NCBI GenBank assembly: GCA_902806575.1
Contig: CADCXD010000011.1
Location: 1-64,000 of the forward strand
Length of the DNA: 64,000 bases
From: Jackrogersella multiformis
Lineage: Eukaryota; Ascomycota; Sordariomycetes; Xylariales; Hypoxylaceae
Reading direction: 5' to 3'
The position numbers and the translations under genes were made by a program. Under the pieces are notes generated by a model, which ran no database searches, was not told where the DNA came from, and saw only the letters and a program-made list of their open reading frames with translations. This document shows, piece after piece, positions 45,218 to 55,714 of the stretch. The first letter of the stretch is position 1. Every line of letters begins with the position of its first letter.

Positions 45218-46456
45218 CTAAGAATTGAAGTTTTGGCCTGGTCCCGAGACAGTCACGGGCCCGTCTAGGAATTTGAAGCTCTCCCTAGCAATCTGGCAGT
45301 TCAGCTTGGCAGAATTGAACCTTGCCTCTCCAGGTGGAAGAATGACCATAAGGTAGGTGTTGGTGGTGAACTTGCAAGCGAACATGGAGAATCTAGATCC
45401 CGCCTTGTGCTCCTATGAATAGCTGTCAGCAACTGTATTAAGTCGACATAGAACTCCACTATAGAAGTAATAATCTTTAACGATTAAAAGACTTACCATC
45501 AGAGTGAATTGCTCCGCGTTGCGAGGAGTACCGGTAAAGCGACTTATACTCTGCTTGAAGTGTTTGAGAATATTTGAGATACGCTCTTGTCGATCACCCG
45601 TTGGGTTGTTCTGACCCTCTTCCGATGTCCAGTTCGACACGACAAGGAAACTAGTTCTCTCGAATAGGAGTAGCTCCTCGGCCTCGATTAATATTCCCAG
45701 GGACCCGAGCTGTGACTCGATGACAGACAGATTGGGTACGAGGTCATGAATGATGCTTGCCCACGCCTTGTATAGCGACTGGTCCCATATCGAGGTCGCA
45801 AAGGGTATCAGGTCTAATTCGCCCGTGTATCCGGCTCCCTGGATGAATTCCGAGGTCTTCTGCCGAACCAGCCGCACGCGGTCAACGAACACAGCCTCTC
45901 GGGCATGCGGAGTAATTAAGTCCATCTTGTGAATAAGCACGTAGACTTTAGCAGTAGGCGAAAACTGTGTCAAGGCGGAAATGATGGAGACGTAGGTAGC
46001 CATGTCACGATCCACGTCTCGGGACTCGATATCGAAAACGTATATTAGAACACCGACGTTGGAGAAGACGTGGACGCGCTGCTGAGAGAGGTAATTCTCC
46101 ATAAACGCTTCTTGACCGCCGCAGTCCCAGAGATTCAAAGTCAGGTTTCCTAGAAACTTGACATGGGAGAGGTCGACATCGATCGTCGCACCACTATCAA
46201 TGGCACAGCACAAGTCAGCTCTTAATCATTGCCATGAATTGCAATGTCGAGGAGGCGGGGGGGTCAAGACTCACAGACGTCGAGTATCCCTCGCGATGTA
46301 GTTACTAAATATTATACTTCTCATACTCGACTTCCCAGAACCACTCTTGCCCATGAGAAGGACCTTTTTCTTCTTAGGCTTCTTCACCTCATTCCGAACG
46401 TCGTTCGCTATACCCGAAATACCCAAGCTGGGTGTCGAAGTTTCGAGATCTGCCAT
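45218..46456 (-). CDS. gtr1: Rag-family GTPase Gtr1/RagA
   Basis: Gtr1 pairs with Gtr2 on the vacuole and activates TORC1 in response to amino acids. Three exons (46456-46275, 46193-45497, 45412-45218) close to 357 residues. Motifs are the P-loop GKSGSGKSS at about residues 36-44, the switch I region RDTRRLGATIDVD split by intron 1, DCGGQEAFMENY, and G4 HKMDL. The C-terminal roadblock-like half includes LLFERTSFLVVS and, in the last exon, FSMFACKFTTNTYLMVILPP. An extra 35 or so N-terminal residues carry a lysine cluster (KKPKKKK). Introns of 81 and 84 bp have consensus borders. The partner Gtr2 is not in this window. Confidence 0.92.
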
Positions 46457-47085
46457 TTCGTACGCAGTAGAAGGTCGACCACACTTAGTAGCACCCCTGT
46501 CCCATAGGAGGATAGATACCTACCTAGGTAGGTAGGTAAGTAGGTAATATATCGCGGAGGTCTGTCGTGGGCTCTGTCGTGGGCTCGACGCGACGTTGGA
46601 GGGAATTCGTTCAGCTTGGCTCAAGCATCGTCTCTCTGCCTTGTGAATAGAGGCAATGACGGTTCGTACTCGCGTCTCAATTCGATCGGAGGCTTTACTA
46701 CCTATGTAGAGTAAGAGATTTAGGTGATGGTAGTGCTCGAGACGATTGGCGGGGTGAAATGGACCTAGGTTACTAGGTACCTAGTTAGCTTTGGATGAAG
46801 ATTGGGAATTTTAGGTAAAGATCTTCTTAGATAAGATATCGTGATTCAATACGCTGACGTCACGTGCTATTCATAGATGCATCTATTCATTAATGACATA
46901 TAACACATGACACATAACACCTAGTTAGTACATATTTACGAAATAACCTTTAACCTTGGAACTCTTTAAGTCTTCAAGTCTTTAATCTCATCGTCGTTCT
47001 ACCTACCTAGGTACCTAGGTACTTAAGCTAACTCGCCGTCAAGCGCAATAAACCCGGAAGGTATCGTGAAGTGCCGGGTGTTCGG
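46457..47085. other. Spacer with extended palindromes, upstream of gtr1
   Basis: This 0.63 kb holds the gtr1 promoter and the 3' end of the second BBE-type oxidase. Two of the longest dispersed palindromes lie here, at about 46517-46538 and 47000-47023, built from TACC and GGTA units around CCTAGG. No gene is seen. Confidence 0.5.
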
Positions 47086-49136
47086 TCAGTATTTACGGCA
47101 CAGTCTTGTACCATACTCGATGACCTCCCAGTCCTCAGTCCCCGGCGTCGAAACGGCATAAAGAACTCCGTTCGGATCCCATTTCTTGCGAATCTCACAC
47201 AACTTGGGATATACCGGGCCCCAAAATTGATACTGCCAATCCGGTTGGTATGGGTTCCCCTAGATGTGCTATCAGCATTATATTCTAAACTTCATTTGCA
47301 TAACCTGTTCCTCGACAGCAGACTTACCTCGCTCACATAAGCACATCCATCTGGGCCGGCCTTCTTCAGTGCCGCCTCCTGGATATTAGTAACCACATCC
47401 TCAAAGTCCTTCTTCTGGTCCCAAGTTATGCCTGGAGGCACCGGGAGTGCAGCAATGGCAAAGCTACTGGATTTTCTCAGCTTGGGGTTAGTTGCGCTGT
47501 TCGAAATTGGCATATTCAGACCAGCGTCCCAGAGATGGCCAATTACAAACCCCTGGTCTTTCAAATCCTCGCGCGGAGATAGCACTGTCTTGAAGGCCTC
47601 GATTATCTCATCGTTGTTCTCTTTGATATCTTGATAAGTGAATACCCGCCCGCCCATGAGAGCTGAGGTACCGGCATCCTCGTCTTCGAATAAGTCTATG
47701 TACAGATCAAACAGCGTATCGAAGTCCTTGCTAGACGTATCATAAGGAATAGATTTGGCCTTGAACTCATCAAACATGGGTTGAAGGATAGCTTCGACCT
47801 CCGCGGATGTTTTTCCGACGCCCAAGAAAGGTTGTATATGCAGGCGCATAGGCATGAGTTCGAAACAAGTGTAAAGACCAGTCTCGGCGAACCTGTTCGA
47901 ATACTTGTGGAACGACTTGACACCGTCCCAGAATAGACCCGTGTCGTCAGTATGTGTCGAATTGATATTGACCATGACACCAGCCGCCTTTTGTACCGGA
48001 TACGTCTTAAGCGTTACAGAGAGTACGACAGCGAACGTAGCTGGTCCACCCCCCTTCAAGGCCCAGAACAGGTCGGGATTTTCTACAGAATTCGCTTTCA
48101 GATATTTACCATCTACTGTAAGCACATCAAAGGACAATGCGCTGTCAGCAACCAATCCGTACAGTGGTGTAAGAGGACCATGGCCGCCGCCTTGAACAAG
48201 TCCGCCAGCCACGCCGACAGTCTACCAGCATGTTAGCTTCAACTTCATGTTCCCTATATACTAGCTACCTAGGTGCTTGCTCACCGGACATTCTCCAGTT
48301 ATTATCATCACGGACGGGTTCTGAGCATTAGCCTGTGTGAGCATCGTTCGAGCCTGGACTCCCGCGCCTATTGTTACGGCACCTCCGTTATAGCCACCGG
48401 GACCGCTGTACTCGGTGGTGAATTCGACATCTTGGAAGTCGTGTGTGTTGATCACCAAGGAACCCCATCCCGTGCTACGTCCAACGAAGTCGTGGCCGGT
48501 ATTTCGAATGACTAGACGCAAGTTGTTTTCCCTAGCAAAATCCACGCCCGCCTTGATGTGGTCTCTAGACTGGGCCTGAATTACATACACACCATAAAAT
48601 CCATTGGTGCAAGACTCGGCAGGATTATTCGTTGGCCGGCAAGTGTCATTTGTGAAATATGTCCATAATGCAGCTGCAGGTTTCTCGACACTATCCCATG
48701 CTGTTAATATGTCGTTTATTATCATTAGGAGTAGCTCACCCCCATTGTTCATCAGACCACATAGCCGTCGCATCCGCGCAAGCAGCAGCGTCGTAAGTCG
48801 AGACTGTTCCAAGAGGGCCTTCGAATTTCTAGGAGGACCTAAAATCAGCGTTGGTCTCTCTCATTGCTAACACATAACTAGCAGAACTTGTTTGCGGTAT
48901 CTGCGTACATTATGACAAGATGCGCCGGGCGGGATGTTCGCCAGGAGGTTTCCGTTCACTGTTGAATTCAGCGCCGCCCAGGAGTCATCGCTCGGCCAGC
49001 ATTCGTCGCCCAAATAACATTTACAGCCGTACAAGTTCCCATTCCATGTTCGTTCCGCAAGGGACGGTTGTGGTGACACGGTACCGCTAGTGAGCGCCGA
49101 AAAGTTCAAGCCCAAGGAAAGCCAGGACCAAGACAT
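47086..49136 (-). CDS. Secreted berberine-bridge-type FAD oxidase, second copy
   Basis: Five exons (49136-48909, 48828-48740, 48690-48285, 48221-47328, 47259-47086) close to 596 residues. The start is the ATG at 49136 after an in-frame GTG; residues 1-22 form a signal peptide. A cysteine-rich N-terminal segment with CKCYLGDECWPSDDSW and NSTVNGNL precedes the FAD domain, as in the longer fungal 6-hydroxynicotine-oxidase-like BBE proteins. Covalent flavin sites are His172 in RNTGHDFVGRS and Cys240 in CPTVG, the latter formed across intron 3. The C-terminus has KKWDPNGVLYAVSTPGTEDWEV. It is only distantly similar to the 469-residue BBE oxidase at 20305, which lacks the N-terminal module. It sits among housekeeping genes, and the substrate is unknown. 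Confidence 0.9.
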
Positions 49137-50477
49137 TGTCACTTGTCTTAGATAGGCGACAATGAATTTTAGTAGAACAAGTGCTCGGGACTTTATCTAG
49201 AATCGCCAGGGCTAGTGTCTATTTAAGCTGCGACGTCTTGAAAGCTACCTAGGTAGTTTCTCTATCCAGCAGCCCCGAATCTTCGGCAGCATCAACATGG
49301 CTTATGGTCGTATTCTCCCCGGCAGTCTAGTCTATCAACACTCATCATTCTTCTTACAATTGGTACGTTCGAGCAACACCTTCCAATAAGCAGTCATGCG
49401 ATTACTTATCCACTACCAGAAAACCGGGATGTGGCTTTCGGCATATGTGTATGTGTGCTATAGTACTCTTTATCGTGCATACGTTTTCTGGGGTATGGGG
49501 TTTAGACTGGCTGGTCAAACTGTTACTCGGACATTCTCAACTTGGCGACAAGCTGGGGAAATGCTTCCCCGTTCTAACAACTGTTAGACAAGTACATAGG
49601 TAATGCTAGGTAATAAAAAACGCACCTATTAAACCCTCACAATCCATTGCTACATAGATAAAATATTTTAGTGATATTTACTATGTAGTAATCATCTTAA
49701 GAACTGATCTGTGGAATCTCCAAACTAGACAGATCCTATTATTTGATGCCTTATTCAGTCATTACGAATCTTAACTTCTATATTACAGCTTTTCTGGTGA
49801 CGGACCCTTTCACTCGGATATATCCGTATTTAGCCCCTCTTACACCTAAGCCTTTACTCAAATCTTGTCGACCTACCTACACCCTAAGGTACCTACCTAG
49901 GTAAAGCTAGTAAATAGACTAATTACGTGGACGATCAATGTCTGTATAACGCTACAAAGGCCCTCGGCGTGGACTCCTTTTTCTCCGCGGGGTATCATTG
50001 CCTACCTGTCAACATCGTCGTAAAAGTTCACGACTCACAGGTCTAACATTCCATAAGCTTATCTGGACACGCAAGTGCATAGTTCCTCTTAATTATTTAT
50101 GGACGTTATCTCGAATGCAAAATGGAAGGATTCTGCTGGATGTCACATAATGGCATACATAGGCTACTGCAGGGATGAATTAGCAAATAGGTAGGATCCA
50201 GATCGTACTTACACTGTAGCTATCGGCAAGTGAGTCACATATCTCGGATAGGTATGTCAAACTATCTTTGGTTGAAATTAATGCAGAATTCTCATCATAT
50301 CACGAAACAAGTGGTGAATTGAATCAATATATATATTCAATTGAGTCGAAGCCATCACTCGTACTCCGATTTAGACATATGTCAACAGAGTAGAGAGCTA
50401 TATCCATCGTTGGGACCTCCGTCTTATAATATAAACACCAGAATATTATATATCTATCTCACTTACTACAAATCAAA
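49137..50477. promoter_or_regulatory. Divergent spacer, BBE oxidase / GNAT
   Basis: This 1.34 kb spacer contains promoters for both flanking genes. An AT-rich TATAATATAAAC stretch at about 50435 precedes the GNAT start. A palindrome copy lies at about 49889-49903. The short plus-strand frame at 49396-49587 has no family features. Confidence 0.4.
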
Positions 50478-51092
50478 ATGTCGATCAAACTAAGAAAGGC
50501 GACCCTTTCGGATATCCCAGCCATCACAGACATATATTTCGACGCATTTGGCGACCACCCAATCACTCTGAAGACATTCAACTCACGTTCAGAGGAAGCG
50601 GATAAGCACTGGCAGGAGTCGTTGGACGCCGCGCTTCGAGATCCGAGCACGCACTACGTACTTCTCACCGACTCGGCTTCCGCGGACCCGGAAAGGGTCC
50701 TCGCCTTTGGAAAGTGGCGGGATATGCTCACGTCCACATCTCCTCCGTCGCCGCCGCAGCCAGACTGGCCGGAAGGCGCTGACGTCGATTTCATTGAGGA
50801 GTTTTTCACATTGATACAGAAAAAGCATGAAGAGATTATGGGAGACCGGCCGCACTGGTATCTAGATATGTTAGGCGTTCGGAAAGAATTCCAGAGGAAA
50901 GGCGCGGGCAGCCGGCTAGTGCAGTGGGGGCTGGCTAGAGCTGATGAGGCTGGGGTTGAGGCATTTCTGGCTGCTAGCCCAGCTGGAGCCCCTATGTATG
51001 CGCAACATGGATTTGAACTCACAGAGACGGCGTTTATAGGTGATGGGACACGTCTTGAAAGTTTCATGCGACGTCCGGCGAAGAAGCCCTAG
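50478..51092 (+). CDS. GNAT-family N-acetyltransferase
   Basis: This single-exon gene encodes 204 residues and begins MSIKLRKATLSDIPAITDIY, the usual first strand and helix of the GNAT fold. The acetyl-CoA binding motif A is in LGVRKEFQRKGAGSRLVQWGLARADEAG at about residues 132-159, with the Q-R-K-G-A-G signature. The final strand contains YAQHGFELTET. Fungal relatives are cytosolic proteins of unknown substrate. The central insertion SPPSPPQPDWPEGADVDF is typical of this fungal subgroup. The context CAAAATGTC around the ATG is favourable. Confidence 0.9.
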   Translation: MSIKLRKATLSDIPAITDIYFDAFGDHPITLKTFNSRSEEADKHWQESLDAALRDPSTHYVLLTDSASADPERVLAFGKWRDMLTSTSPPSPPQPDWPEGADVDFIEEFFTLIQKKHEEIMGDRPHWYLDMLGVRKEFQRKGAGSRLVQWGLARADEAGVEAFLAASPAGAPMYAQHGFELTETAFIGDGTRLESFMRRPAKKP

Positions 51093-51796
51093 GTTCTACC
51101 GTGACCAGCACAGTGATATTTGTTATAGATACGACGAGTTCGAATAGGTACCTACCTAGGTAATTAGGTATGATATTAGAACTATTATCTCAACCCTATT
51201 CTTACGAAGCATGTTTACGTATGTTAATTCATACTCGTTCTCCTATCCTGCTCTGGCTTATTCACGTAATTTAGATGCTCAGGTGGGTATCCTTGAGACT
51301 CACAAGAGTGTGTCTACGTTTTCAGCTGAAGCTGTGAATATTATGAAACTTTATATGGTATTCTATCAAGATAATATTCCTTTGATGCGACTTCTAGTTT
51401 ATGTTGTCTACCTACCTAGGTAGGTAGACATATCCAGAATGCTTGGGCGCAATGAATACTCAGGGGTTAGGTTAAGTCAAGTCCATGGCAGCCCTAGAGA
51501 AGAGAACTTTAACTCAAAGCATTATTTAAAAGGACATAAATACCCAACATAGGTAGTTATCTATCAGATAGTTGCTACGAAGACATATCATATAACATCA
51601 TATCAGTTTTCATCAGTTCATCTGGCCTCGATATGTGTGTAATCACCTGGCATGGGTTAATACTAAAAGGTTCACTGAGACTATGTCAAGGCAGCAAGCC
51701 AATAAAACTCCTACTCTAAGCCTTAAATACCTTTCACATCGAGTATGGACACATCTATACCTACCTTGGTAGTTCAGTTTAAAGAAAACGTGCATT
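51093..51796. other. Convergent 3' spacer with a perfect 26-bp palindrome
   Basis: This 0.7 kb separates the stops of the GNAT gene and the unrecognised minus-strand gene. An extended TACCTAGGTA element lies at about 51147-51163, and positions 51405-51430 form a perfect 26-bp palindrome centred on CCTAGG. The 70-codon frame at 51211-51423 ends inside it and is probably spurious. Confidence 0.5.
51405..51430. repeat. Perfect 26-bp palindrome centred on CCTAGG
   Basis: The left arm TGTCTACCTACCT is followed directly by its exact reverse complement, with no loop. It is the longest perfect copy of the dispersed element I found. It lies about 310 bp after the GNAT stop. Confidence 0.85.
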
Positions 51797-52309
51797 CTAA
51801 TCGAAATCGTACTGTTTTTTCAAGGATCTCAGCTGGTCATTGACGACATTGCTGATATATTCAAAGACCCCAGACGGAAGGGTACCAGCGAGGTATTCCA
51901 AACCGGGTAACACGGCTCCTGGTAACAACAAAGAAGCCGCATCAGTTAACGGGTTTCCCTCCAGCTTAAGCTGAGTATAAACTCTGGCTGCAAGATCAAT
52001 CTCTTCCTCATGAGTCAACCCACTCGTGAATCTGGCAACGATTTGGATAGGGTAGAGACGGCCTATTGCGTTATCGTCATGATATCCTCTCACATGCAAG
52101 CGAGCCTTTTCCTTGTTTACGAGACGCAGTAGCCCTTTGGGGAGTTTTCCTATTATTAATTGCGCTTCTCGATGGCGTGCAATTCCACAGTCAGGGCATT
52201 TCCCAGAACGAGTAGGTTTGCGGCCTAGCCAAGTCAGCTTCTGCTTCTCTCCTCTCTCCTTCTCCCCCTGGTGACATAGACATTTAGGCTTTAAGGTAGA
52301 TAAAAGCAT
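51797..52309 (-). CDS. Unrecognised protein with a possible CxC/CxxC metal site
   Basis: From the ATG at 52309 this frame encodes 170 residues. The first third holds cysteines in CLCH and CPDC separated by a lysine/arginine-rich loop (GEKERGEKQKLTWLGRKPTRSGK), which could bind zinc. The remainder is a balanced globular-looking sequence (FTSGLTHEEEIDLAARVYTQLKLEGNPL...). The open frame continues upstream only to a GTG. An upstream coding piece at about 52375-52430, reading FYDNDLVHVIATSELPFS before a GTGAGC donor, may be an extra 5' exon. I recognise no family. It is probably a real gene because of its length and composition in a region of otherwise stop-rich frames. Confidence 0.5.
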   Translation of the reverse strand: MLLSTLKPKCLCHQGEKERGEKQKLTWLGRKPTRSGKCPDCGIARHREAQLIIGKLPKGLLRLVNKEKARLHVRGYHDDNAIGRLYPIQIVARFTSGLTHEEEIDLAARVYTQLKLEGNPLTDAASLLLPGAVLPGLEYLAGTLPSGVFEYISNVVNDQLRSLKKQYDFD

Positions 52310-53744
52310 CTTTGCTTGAATTCCGAGAGGAAAGGTATGCACAACAAAGCGTGATACAGAACCGACAAAAGCTCACCTGAAAAAGGTAGCTCTGAGGTGG
52401 CGATCACATGAACTAGGTCGTTGTCGTAGAAGCTGCAACAACTAATGACTTAGGGCCTCGATATTCTCTTATACTAAACCGGATTAGGTACAAAGCAGTG
52501 GGATAAACAATATTGTTGTCTATTGATATCGATATTGTAGATGAACAGATGCACAATCCTATTGTCAAGATGCGGAGAGATGGATCGAGGAATTGGGTCT
52601 GTGCTATGAAAATACAACACGACGGGGTCTCTTTGTATTTAATTCACTTCGTGCTGTGATTTACTTAGAGCTTTAAGTACATAGCGCAGCCAACTCTATC
52701 CGTTTACTAGAGTAACAACTCTAACGATAAGCATCTCGTGCCAGCGATGGTTATGAGATGCGTTGATACTACATGCCGAACATGTGTAGGACTAGGGTTG
52801 GTGAACAAAATCGACAATGAGCGAGCATATAGGGGCGTTAGATCTGCTCCTCAAGAACACCACGGGTCTGAGCAATCATGACAGACAACAGGGTGTATTG
52901 ATCACACAGTAAATTCATTTCTTTCTTTATGAGTAAGGATTAGCCGTAGTGACCAGTGTTCTTGAACAGGATAGTTTTTTATAGTATCTAGTATAATGCC
53001 CCTATTTAGACATAGATATCATGACTCTTCCTTGCCTCGAATACTCCGTCAGTCAATGAGTGGATATGCGTATGAAATATAATACCATCAAAATAAAATC
53101 TGAAACAGTTTTCACGAACCAAATTTCGAACACCGAGTGCTAGAATGCCACAACAGAATTGGGATCTATCCAGTCTTTGCGGCGATGCAATGATATGTAT
53201 GTGCGAGCAGTAGATTTTGACACAAACTCCCAACCGTTTACCTGAGAGGAAAGTACAGAGACCGAAATCTCATTTGAAATTCCGAATGCCTAGAGTCCAT
53301 GTTGAAAACATCGCCAAAGTCGCCAAGCCGGGATCGTAGTCGTAGTAATAGTAGTAGTAGTATGACCTCATCGAATAGAAACGAATTTTGCAGAGGCAGC
53401 AAGAGCAGTATCATGACGCTCGGCAAAGCGCTTCCAATATCCACCATATGGGTATAAGCTGTATCTCTAGAGCAATACTCGTGATAGCAAGAAAAATGTG
53501 TTGTCGGTCAAGTTGGACCAAAGTCGTCAGCATCCCCGTAAGCTGAGTGATAGATCATCCCGTCCAAGATCGCTAAAAATCAAGATCCCTTGCTATTTAG
53601 CCGAATCTAGACCTCGACTATTTCATCTCATCCATCGGTGTTTCTCGTAGCCTTTTTTTTAATCCGCCGTTTTTATGTGCATTGTTTTCTTTTGTCTTCC
53701 CCATCGAACGCCTTAGATTTTCATACTGCTTACCTTGATACCTT
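52310..53744. other. Spacer upstream of the unrecognised gene, 3' of opi1
   Basis: This 1.4 kb contains the possible extra exon near 52375-52430, a TAG/TCG trinucleotide run at about 53337-53365, and AT-rich DNA downstream of opi1. No other gene is supported. Confidence 0.4.
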
Positions 53745-55714
53745 TCAACCGATCTTCACCTCATCCAGAGGCGCCTGAGGGATGTGTGGCGCTACAAGTA
53801 GAGTTTCCCGTTGTTGCCGTTTCCGCCTGCCCAACCGCTCGCACCATTCTTCAGCACTGACAATAGTGCCGTCAAGAACCCCGGATACTTGGGACATCAT
53901 ATCAAGGCCTTCCTTGGCAAGCACTAACACCCGTTGGGCACTTTCGCGTGTCTCTTTCTCCTGCGCTTCTCGACATTCCTCTCCGTCGACATTGGTACGA
54001 TGACCATTCTGCTGGCCATCGCCAACCATGCTTGCGACCCTAAACCTCTGGGGCAGGCTCGTCAAATGGCGTCGAACAAGTTCTCGCGCGTTCTCTGGCA
54101 GAGCACCACCCGCGTACCTGCTTACTGTGTTGATGACATCCTGAAGCGTTTTGAGCAGATCCATTCTGAGCTCTGCAATCTTGGCTGCCAGTTGACTTCT
54201 ATCGACGGGTTCGCTGGGAGACGATGTACCACCCATCAGATAGTCACTTTCTGTTTGTCTAGAACCAGACTTCTCGAATTTCTCCATAGTAGCTTTCAGA
54301 GCGCTGATAACATTGCCAATGCGAACATTGGCCCATCGAAGCCAGCTGAGACAATACTTTAGACTGCGCAAGCTTTCCTCGCTCATTGCAATGCTTAGAC
54401 CTGACGTCGACATGATAAGACGGGATTGCCATGGCGCGTTATTTGACCGTGTCTCAGGTGGCACGAACTGCTCAGCATATGGTGGAGATCGAAGCTCGTC
54501 GTACGCAGGCAGAGTATCTACGGTACTTGCGATAGAGAGCCGACGATCGTACGAGTGGTCAAAGGAAGCTCTGGGCGTTTGCGCGCCAGATGCAGGTTCT
54601 GGCGTGGTTTCTTTGAAGGTGCCGGTCCCATCTACTCTTCGACGCTTGTTAGAGCCGAGCTCGGCGGATTCGATATCGGAACTTTGTGACTTGTGTCTTC
54701 TTCCTCCCAAGAACCATCTAACGCCACCTTCCACACCAGTCACGCGGCCGACTGACCCAACCGTATTTGCGATAGGGATCACATATCCCTCTACGTACTC
54801 GGCGCTCGACTTGAATCTTGGGGAATAGTTCTTAGAGCTGACATATGCGGAGGTGGCGCCCTCGATAGTTGTAGCGAGTAGGGGATGCGAAGTCGTTAGT
54901 AGCGAGATCAGTGGCTCTGAATGTGACCTGTTAGTCTGGGAACTTGGTGAACCAGGCATCGGAGCATGATTATTCGGCGGAGAAGAGACGAAATCTGTGG
55001 CCAATGTCTAATTATTAGTATGATACGCAAGTATTTCGGCAGACAGTTCATGTACAACATAAAAACCATCAGCCATCACTTATGACAAGCGACTAGTGAT
55101 AACTGACCTGCTCTTAGATCGCCTAGAGCCTCAGCAGCCATCCGCACATCTGGATCGTCCAGACTGACGCTGCTGGCCCTTCCATCCTGGAAGCGATCTG
55201 GCGACGGAGCACTCACGCCGCTGCTACTGCTCGCATCTACGTCCATGCGCATAGGCGACTCAGCATCCTGTGCATGGCTCGGAGTATAATATGCCGTGAG
55301 GGGGTTGAGACTTGGCCAGTGGCTGATAGGTGGTGGCTCTGGAGGAGAGTACGTTGGCTCTGGCGGGTGAGGCGGGGTGTATAAGGGATTAGATGAAGCT
55401 GTTAAGGCAGATAGAGAAGGGAGGTGGTTGTTGCTGGGGTTCTTCTCGTCGCGGGTTGGTAGACTTATGGACTTGATAGGAGCAAGTTCGGCTTTTGGGG
55501 GATCTGGAAACCTTAAGATGACAGGATCATGGGCTTGCGCATATGATGGTGGAGGATATAATGGAAGTTTAAAGGACCGGTCAAATCGATCGAATACACT
55601 CGCCGTTGGGTCGGACGGTGGTGATAATTGTCGAAAATCTGGTTGCTGATGTAGGCCGTGCTTCTGATCGCGAGACGACGGCGGGGGAAAAGATATGTGA
55701 TTTTGCTGCTCCAT
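53745..55714 (-). CDS. opi1: Opi1-family transcriptional regulator of phospholipid genes
   Basis: In yeast, Opi1 represses inositol-responsive phospholipid genes and is held at the ER by phosphatidic acid. Two exons (55714-55108 and 54994-53745) close to 618 residues across a 113 bp intron. I start at the ATG for MEQQNHISFPPP; the frame runs 16 codons further only from a GTG. The N-terminal third is proline/serine-rich and disordered. The conserved Opi1 region runs from about residue 190 (RMAAEALGDLRADFVSSPP) through HPLLATTIEGATSAYVSSKNY, AEYVEGYVIPIANTVGSVGRVTGVEGGVRWFLGGRR, a nuclear-localisation-like NKRRR, then LSWLRWANVRIGNVISALKA and a C-terminal GLDMMSQVSGVLDGTIVSAEEW helix. The overall order matches filamentous fungal Opi1. 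Confidence 0.9.

Noticed and set aside
47071..47340. Plus-strand frame over the end of the second BBE gene
   Set aside because: It is antisense to the last exon and has no family features.
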